From Chlamydiota bacterium (GTDB taxonomy: Bacteria > Chlamydiota > Chlamydiia > Chlamydiales > Criblamydiaceae): DNA of 11,728 bases. The notes under the pieces are model-generated. The model had not been told where the DNA came from. It saw only the letters and a list, made by a program, of their open reading frames with translations, and did not search any database. The translations under genes were made by a program, and so were the position numbers. Numbering within the stretch: position 1 is the stretch's first letter; each line of letters begins with the position of its first letter. The DNA lies in NCBI GenBank assembly GCA_021772365.1, contig JAJFMC010000198.1, forward strand, positions 1 to 11,728. Reading direction: 5' to 3'. This document shows, in pieces, positions 7,393 through 11,728 of this stretch.

Positions 7393-7751
7393 GTTATGTG
7401 TCTAGGTATGTAAAGTCTTGTGTAATGCTTAGCTGACTAATGTCTAATTATTTTTTTAATTTACATAAAGATTTTTTTTTGGTTTCATCAGAAAAATGAG
7501 CAAACTAACCCATCGAGTACTGAAAGCACGACTTAAGAATTTCTGTCAAAAAAAGTTATGGGTAAAAGTATGTCTGTATCTCCGCGTGAAACATTAACTT
7601 TTAAATGTTCTTGAGGGTAATTTATCGAGATATGGTTAACGCGAAGACGCGGGAGAGGGGTAAGGAGTCTTCTTATCATGTCAATTTCTTTTATATTAGC
7701 TTTACAGGATGAACAGGATATTCTAGGAAGTCATCTAATAACGGATATTGG
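7393..7751. other. Spacer upstream of the papain-like gene
   Basis: This stretch separates two minus-strand genes, which are probably transcribed separately. It holds the composite repeat at 7638-7722 and a small hairpin AACATT (7590-7595) with AATGTT (7604-7609). The part nearest the downstream start is strongly AT-rich. It should contain the promoter of the papain-like gene, but I cannot pick a well-spaced pair of hexamers with confidence. No gene is supported. Confidence 0.4.
7638..7722. repeat. Composite intergenic repeat-like block
   Basis: AACGCGAAGACGCG (7638-7651) is a tandem of a GCGAAGAC-type unit. TTTACAGGATGAACAGGAT (7701-7719) contains ACAGGAT twice, nine bases apart. Similar strings recur in intergenic spaces of unrelated bacteria in my recollection. 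Copy number here cannot be seen from this window. Confidence 0.4.
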
Positions 7752-9995
7752 TCACATATTTTCAATACTTACATGAGCAACACGCTTTTTGGCGTCTTCC
7801 CAGATTTCAAGGAAATTAATGTGCTCTTTAACTGCGAAAGGTGTTAGCACCTTACCCTTTGACAACAAGAACATCATCACTTCGAAATCGTTTTGTACGA
7901 CTTCGTCACGAAAGGCGACGACATCTTCATGATTTTGTAGACTCTGGTAGAACAGTGTGAATGAATCTTGCACTTGAAAAATCTGTTTAAGATCTTTGTT
8001 TGTAGTTTTTAGCCTATTCGATCCAGTCCAAGCGCGGAGGAGTTTTTCTACATCGGGATCCTTCGGTACAAGTATTGAGGTGGTTGCTGATGGTAAAGTA
8101 TCGATCAAACCCGCACTAGAAAGTTTCTCTACGATGTGATTAAAGCGGCGTCTTTTGTTGATGCGAATATCCATATACCGCTCTCCGATGCTGCCACCTA
8201 AGCGTTCGTATTCAGAAAATAATTCATCCAACTTTCTGTATATGGCACCTTTTCCGAAAGGCCCGCCATGAGATTGTTTTGTTGATGCTATCCGTAAAGA
8301 AAGAAGTTCGAGAAGGACTTCCTTAGATAGGGTCTGTTTTCTTTTACATCGCTCCAGAGCTTTTGATACTTTCGCAAGATTGTGAGTTCTTCGCTCCAGA
8401 CGGATAAACTCACTTGAAAGATTTCGGTGTTTTTTGGTAGCCTCCGCACGATACTGGTGGAGGGCACGCAAGTTGTTGTGTGTATTTCGAAACGCATATT
8501 TTCCTGCGATAATGGCACCTTGCTGCGCTTTTCTGTCATCATGAAGTTTCAGGTACTTACTGATCAGTTGGTCAAATTGAAAGACTTCTTCAAAAGCAGC
8601 AATTTTCAAGGTTTGAATTAAAGGAGCTTTGTATTTATTTGGAGTCAGTTCATTGGCAATTTTATTTTCGTGAGATCTAAGGATTGGTGATGCAGCTCTC
8701 TGGATGACCGGCATGCTGGTACTTCGTGCTAAAAATCGTCGTTTCGCTTTTTGTATATCTAGTTGATGCTTCTGGCTGTCGTCAGCTTCCAGGGTGACTG
8801 TGCCTTCCGATGAAGAAAGTGTCGCTTCATCCTCTAGGGACTTTAGCATGGAATACCGGATCATAAAAGCGAAGGTTCCCTGTTCGAGTACAGTTTTAAA
8901 TCTTTCAATGGAAATGTGTTGATAGACTATTTGACCATCGAGAAGGGTTCGGTAGCTTTTCATTTTTCGTTCATGAGCTTCTGCTTCACGGGCAATCATT
9001 ATTTTTATCGGGAGGGTATAAGCAAGCATTGCCCGTTTATACGCTCCTGGATCATTATTAAGGATATCATGAGCTTTAGAAACGATATGATCATCCACAC
9101 CCTGATCGCGAAGAACTTGCCGATATATATCCTCGTCGAGTTTATCGCGCCACTCGTTGATTGCTGAGAACATAGCCATATAGCTGTTGCAAAGATTGGG
9201 TTCAGCGATTTTCGCATATTTTTTTTGTAGAGCTATAAATTTTTCGGGAGTTTGTCGATAGAGAATTTTTGCGTGCAAAAGGCATAGCGTTATCTCAAAT
9301 GCCACATATATGTGATTTCCCCTAACAGTAAAAATATTATCTTCTAATTTATGAGAGCAGATGTGAGGAATATAGCTCTGCGTGTCGAAAAGCCTGCAGG
9401 ACAGTCCGCGAAATAATCGAATATTCACCAGGTCACGTATGCACTGATAAGTCACCGCATCTTCAGTCGGAATGATCTCATTCTTAAGAATCGAAGTTAC
9501 GGAATAGTCGACATCAGAAAATGGGCCGACCGTTCCACAGGCTTTAAATGTTGCCTTATACAGGTGAAAAATATTAGCTATGGAATAGACGGTTTCATTG
9601 ACGAGGTCATTGGCTGAATTGCGGATACCTTCAAATGAATAGTGGTGAGGAGGACGTGTGCTTACTATTTTGTCATCTAAATTTTTACATAGAGAATGCC
9701 AACCACGATTTCTAATTGTCTTGAGTTCTTCTTTAAAAGTTTTTTTGAATGTTTTGATGATTTTGTAGACTTCTCTGTTTGCTCTTTTTGATAGGAGAGG
9801 TTTGATGATTCTCTCTTCAATTTGAAAAACGCTTCCTTTGGTGGTGACCAAAGTATCGAATAATGAGTGTGAAAATAAAAAAAACTCATTATTCTGTGCC
9901 AGGCGGTGTGCTACCTGGCTAGAAAATTGTGGGGCTGATCGACTAAAAACGACTGGTTCTGCCTCTAAACGATTGTCATAAATTTCATTTATCAT
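7752..9995 (-). CDS. 747-residue protein with a nucleotidyltransferase-like GPFSDVDYSV motif
   Basis: I do not recognise the whole protein. Residues 154-166 read GTVGPFSDVDYSV, resembling the G-S-x-D-x-D signature of the polymerase-beta nucleotidyltransferase fold, with D161 and D163 as candidate metal ligands. About 40 residues later FDTQSYIPH (D204) could supply the third acidic residue; a similar FDTxxY spacing occurs, as I recall, in some nucleotidyltransferase-like toxin domains. The rest appears largely helical: residues 55-110 and 230-390 are charged, 395-440 is polar and probably a linker with serines and prolines, and 500-560 is very basic. There is no signal peptide or membrane segment. 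The start ATG has no recognisable Shine-Dalgarno site, yet it is the only methionine before residue 274, and a good promoter lies just upstream. The gene precedes the papain-like gene on the same strand and diverges from the 239-residue orphan. An effector role is inferred from context only. Confidence 0.55.
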   Translation of the reverse strand: MINEIYDNRLEAEPVVFSRSAPQFSSQVAHRLAQNNEFFLFSHSLFDTLVTTKGSVFQIEERIIKPLLSKRANREVYKIIKTFKKTFKEELKTIRNRGWHSLCKNLDDKIVSTRPPHHYSFEGIRNSANDLVNETVYSIANIFHLYKATFKACGTVGPFSDVDYSVTSILKNEIIPTEDAVTYQCIRDLVNIRLFRGLSCRLFDTQSYIPHICSHKLEDNIFTVRGNHIYVAFEITLCLLHAKILYRQTPEKFIALQKKYAKIAEPNLCNSYMAMFSAINEWRDKLDEDIYRQVLRDQGVDDHIVSKAHDILNNDPGAYKRAMLAYTLPIKIMIAREAEAHERKMKSYRTLLDGQIVYQHISIERFKTVLEQGTFAFMIRYSMLKSLEDEATLSSSEGTVTLEADDSQKHQLDIQKAKRRFLARSTSMPVIQRAASPILRSHENKIANELTPNKYKAPLIQTLKIAAFEEVFQFDQLISKYLKLHDDRKAQQGAIIAGKYAFRNTHNNLRALHQYRAEATKKHRNLSSEFIRLERRTHNLAKVSKALERCKRKQTLSKEVLLELLSLRIASTKQSHGGPFGKGAIYRKLDELFSEYERLGGSIGERYMDIRINKRRRFNHIVEKLSSAGLIDTLPSATTSILVPKDPDVEKLLRAWTGSNRLKTTNKDLKQIFQVQDSFTLFYQSLQNHEDVVAFRDEVVQNDFEVMMFLLSKGKVLTPFAVKEHINFLEIWEDAKKRVAHVSIENM

Positions 9996-10033
9996 ATTGT
10001 AAAATAATATTTCACGGGTTCATTTCCAGAGAA

Positions 10034-10061
10034 ATTATATTCATTTTAACTATTTTTACAA
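10034..10061 (-). promoter_or_regulatory. Candidate sigma-70-type promoter for the 747-residue protein
   Basis: Read on the minus strand, TTGTAA (10061-10056) is followed after 16 bases by a perfect TATAAT (10039-10034). Predicted transcription starts near 10027, giving a leader of about 32 bases. That short leader contains no obvious ribosome binding site. Confidence 0.5.
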
Positions 10062-10215
10062 ATGATTTTTTATTAGGTTTTACCTCTCTCAGTAGATGAG
10101 TTTAGAAAATGTACAAAGTCGAGCTTAATTATCATAACAATATTTTCAATGAATCTATTTTTCTAGCGGTAATTTAACCTCATCAGTATGATGGCGCCGA
10201 ATGTCAACCAATTGC

Positions 10216-10223
10216 AAAGGAGG
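10216..10223 (+). promoter_or_regulatory. Ribosome binding site fixing the orphan gene start
   Basis: AAAGGAGG lies six bases upstream of the ATG at 10230. It selects this start over an upstream in-frame ATG at 10188. Confidence 0.8.
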
Positions 10224-10229
10224 ATAGAC

Positions 10230-10949
10230 ATGACTGTAGCAACTAATGAAACAAAAGGCTTAACAGCTCTTGTACAGGAGCATGAAGCTCTTTGGATTCA
10301 ATGGGAAGAAAAAATCAATGAAGAAAGTGACGCTATAGCAAGCTCCATAAGAGATAAAGTATTTGGTATCATAGGTAACTATTTTGAAAAGCAATGTACG
10401 ACACCCGTTATTGCTTTACCGACGAAAAATAACCCACATGAGATCAATGTAGAATGTTCATTCAAAAGTCCAATGACTTCGATATTTTGGCAATGTATCC
10501 CTGTAGGTTCAGATTCAGAACAATCTGTCCTTATGAACATTCGTAATGCTATTCCAGGGGCATCCGGTCCTAAAATGGACAGTCTTCTAAAAGAATCTGT
10601 TGTCATGGAGGAAGCTCAACTCCATGAAATCAAACCGAAAATAGACTATACCAGACTCGATACATTGCTTACTGGAATCGCCAAAAAAGCGTCTGAGCTG
10701 TTAAATGATGCGTTGGTGTCTTATGCACAAATTGAGGGGAATAGTATCTTCCAGCACGATGTGCGTGTGCAGACAGGTTGTGTGTCAACGAGCTCGTTCA
10801 GTAAGTCCTCGTATATTGGGAAACAAGCTGTCACTACGAGGTTTTGGGTTGACGAATCCCACAGACCTGTAGATAGCGAAGGTGCGAAGAAAACGTACTT
10901 ATCAGGGGGGCTTTTTAGTTTTCTCGCGACAGGTTCTAAGGGGGATTAA
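10230..10949 (+). CDS. Hypothetical 239-residue protein
   Basis: I do not recognise a family. The strong ribosome binding site makes it a credible gene. Residues 1-50 are charged and look like a helix, including WIQWEEKINEE. Residues 55-130 are mixed, with the segment CSFKSPMTSIFWQCIPVGSD. Residues 145-175 look helical again, with an acidic and lysine-rich character. Residues 180-239 are rich in serine, threonine and glycine, as in CVSTSSFSKSSY and GGLFSFLATGSKGD, which suggests beta structure. Four cysteines are scattered without a metal-binding pattern. No signal peptide or membrane segment is visible. It is divergent from the 747-residue gene, with 234 bases between the starts, and may share regulation with it. 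Its position beside candidate effectors is the only hint of a role. A type III secretion chaperone or substrate is possible but unsupported. Confidence 0.65.
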   Translation: MTVATNETKGLTALVQEHEALWIQWEEKINEESDAIASSIRDKVFGIIGNYFEKQCTTPVIALPTKNNPHEINVECSFKSPMTSIFWQCIPVGSDSEQSVLMNIRNAIPGASGPKMDSLLKESVVMEEAQLHEIKPKIDYTRLDTLLTGIAKKASELLNDALVSYAQIEGNSIFQHDVRVQTGCVSTSSFSKSSYIGKQAVTTRFWVDESHRPVDSEGAKKTYLSGGLFSFLATGSKGD

Positions 10950-11022
10950 GTAACATGTGAGACATAGCGATCTCCCAGGCGTGTAGAACAAGGGGGGAGC
11001 GGAGAGCGTTGCGAAGGGGATG

Positions 11023-11053
11023 GAGGTTTGCGTTCAAACACCACGCAAACCTC
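11023..11053. repeat. Hairpin form of the dispersed repeat, copy 4
   Basis: GAGGTTTGCG (11023-11032) and CGCAAACCTC (11044-11053) form a perfect ten-base stem. The loop TTCAAACACCA carries the CAAACACC core shared by the other copies. Bases 11030-11050 recur exactly at 11111-11131. No T run follows, so it is not a standard terminator, although it lies downstream of a plus-strand gene. Confidence 0.6.
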
Positions 11054-11110
11054 TATCACCTCACAACAATTTCACCTCCCTCTGCACCCTCCGCGTTCCA
11101 TGGGTTCCCT

Positions 11111-11131
11111 GCGTTCAAACACCACGCAAAC
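11111..11131 (+). repeat. Dispersed repeat, copy 5
   Basis: These 21 bases are identical to 11030-11050, 81 bases away. The preceding sequence, CTCCGCGTTCC then CCCTGCGTTC, resembles the first half of copies 1 and 2. Here the flank does not complete the hairpin seen in copy 4. Confidence 0.6.
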
Positions 11132-11207
11132 AATCCTTTTCACCAAGCGAACTTTTCCTTTAATCGAGGCTTCCATGAATTTTTGATGTTTTAGTCCTTA
11201 AAAAGAC

Positions 11208-11236
11208 TTGTTTTTTAACCAAAAAAAGACTATTTT
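11208..11236 (+). promoter_or_regulatory. Candidate promoter for rpmE-prfA
   Basis: TTGTTT (11208-11213) and TATTTT (11231-11236) are separated by 17 bases. Both hexamers match consensus only partly, at three and four of six positions. Transcription would start near 11243, about 50 bases before the rpmE ATG. Confidence 0.35.
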
Positions 11237-11291
11237 AGATGGAATAACCTATGAAACAATAATGAAAGATTATTTGTAATTGGAGAATTCA

Positions 11292-11624
11292 ATGAAAAAA
11301 GAAATTCACCCTGAATACCAGAAAGTGTTGTTCGTCGATTCAGCGACAGGACACAAGTTTATTTGTGGTTCAACCCTTAGAACTGACGAAAGAGAAGTTT
11401 TCGAAGGTGTAGAATACCCTGTTTGTCGTGTAGCTATCTCTTCAGCTTCACATCCTCTCTTTACAGGAAGTAAGCAGTTTGTTGATGCCGAAGGACGTGT
11501 TGATAAGTTCCGTAAGCGTTACGCTGCTAAGCCTGTTCAGAAGAAAGAAGAAGACGAAGGCGATGATAGCAAAGAAGAGAAGTCTAAAAAAGAGACCAAG
11601 AAAAAAGCGACAAAGAAAAAATAG
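11292..11624 (+). CDS. rpmE: 50S ribosomal protein L31, type B
   Basis: L31 binds the large ribosomal subunit at the intersubunit bridge region. The protein has 110 residues. It opens with HPEYQKVLFVDSATG, then carries SSASHPLFTG and GRVDKFRKRY, which are hallmark L31 segments. The zinc-binding cysteine set of type A L31 is absent (only C25 and C45), so this is the type B, zinc-independent form. Residues 83-110 form a tail rich in lysine and acidic residues, longer than in most bacteria and typical of chlamydial L31 as I recall. GGAG at 11282-11285 lies six bases before the ATG. That favours this start over an in-frame TTG at 11280. prfA follows after 24 bases with no terminator, so the two should be co-transcribed. 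Confidence 0.95.
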   Translation: MKKEIHPEYQKVLFVDSATGHKFICGSTLRTDEREVFEGVEYPVCRVAISSASHPLFTGSKQFVDAEGRVDKFRKRYAAKPVQKKEEDEGDDSKEEKSKKETKKKATKKK

Positions 11625-11648
11625 ATTTAACGAAGCGTCAGATTGATC

Positions 11649-11728
11649 ATGGAACAAAAAGTTTTAGCGAAACTAGAACGGCTGAAAGATGTCGAAGAGA
11701 AACTTGGTCAATCTGATGTTTTGAATGA
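11649..11728 (+). CDS. prfA: Peptide chain release factor 1, N-terminal fragment (runs off right edge)
   Basis: Release factor 1 recognises UAA and UAG stop codons and triggers hydrolysis of the finished peptide from tRNA. Only 26 codons are visible, beginning MEQKVLAKLERLKDVEEKLG. The AKLE-x-L-x(n)-E-x-L pattern matches the helical N-terminus of RF1. The position directly after rpmE agrees with chlamydial gene order. No strong Shine-Dalgarno sequence precedes this ATG, so translational coupling to rpmE is possible. Confidence 0.85.
   Translation, partial: MEQKVLAKLERLKDVEEKLGQSDVLN

Larger units (their letters stand above)
10950..11279. other. Spacer before rpmE, mostly repeat sequence
   Basis: This gap contains two copies of a TGCGTTCAAACACC-type repeat and, near its right end, a candidate rpmE promoter. 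A short stem AGTC (11193-11196) with GACT (11205-11208) followed by six T residues (11211-11216) is a possible weak terminator. The motif AAAAAGACT appears twice, 23 bases apart (11200 and 11223). A short open frame across the repeats is not a credible gene. Confidence 0.4.

Noticed and set aside
11023..11053. Intrinsic terminator for the orphan gene
   Set aside because: The stem is perfect but no T run follows, and its loop belongs to the dispersed repeat family, so it was annotated as a repeat.
11030..11131. Possible CRISPR array from the two identical 21-base repeats
   Set aside because: Only two units exist, with a 60-base gap that itself contains related repeat sequence, and there are no cas genes nearby.
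11009..11194. 61-codon plus-strand open frame
   Set aside because: It is made of the CAAACACC repeat translated twice (the peptide repeats FKHHAN), so it is a by-product of the repeat.

Overview
The window most likely comes from a member of the Chlamydiae, probably an environmental, amoeba-associated lineage. The best evidence is at the right edge. There a type-B ribosomal protein L31 gene (rpmE) with a long lysine-rich tail is followed after 24 bases by the start of peptide chain release factor 1 (prfA), the order I recall for chlamydial genomes. The leucine-rich-repeat protein and the very large protease-like protein upstream also fit the effector-rich accessory regions of amoeba-associated chlamydiae. 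The genus cannot be fixed from the sequence alone.

Layout, left to right. Bases 1-79 hold the first 26 codons of a minus-strand gene running off the left edge, with a textbook ribosome binding site and a candidate promoter. Next, on the minus strand, is a complete, probably secreted vanadium-dependent haloperoxidase of the bromoperoxidase type, with all expected vanadate-site residues except an alanine where many relatives have serine. An intergenic stretch of nearly 900 bases (1792-2673) follows, with a 110-base imperfect palindrome and one copy of a dispersed repeat. A short AT-rich plus-strand gene (2674-3420) encodes a helical protein ending in about one and a half leucine-rich repeats. 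It converges on a 1228-residue minus-strand protein with a papain-like Q-x5-C active-site signature (QAKVGSC). Upstream of that, on the same strand, is a 747-residue protein with a GPFSDVDYSV motif resembling the nucleotidyltransferase fold. Divergent from it is a 239-residue orphan protein on the plus strand. A repeat-bearing spacer then leads into rpmE and prfA.

How the genes may work together: the left and middle parts look like accessory cargo next to a conserved translation operon. The LRR protein and the papain-like protein share an unusual N-terminal stretch beginning MKRK, followed by E and IS and then a second basic patch. This could be a shared secretion or host-nucleus signal, so I read these genes as candidate host-directed effectors. 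The haloperoxidase would act outside the cytoplasm, oxidising halide with hydrogen peroxide. All functional calls except rpmE, prfA and the haloperoxidase family assignment are tentative.

The spacers share a repeat family built on TTCTNTGCGCTC and CAAACACC, found in at least four places and in both orientations. A different composite repeat lies at 7638-7722. I see no tRNA, rRNA, CRISPR array or intact insertion sequence.
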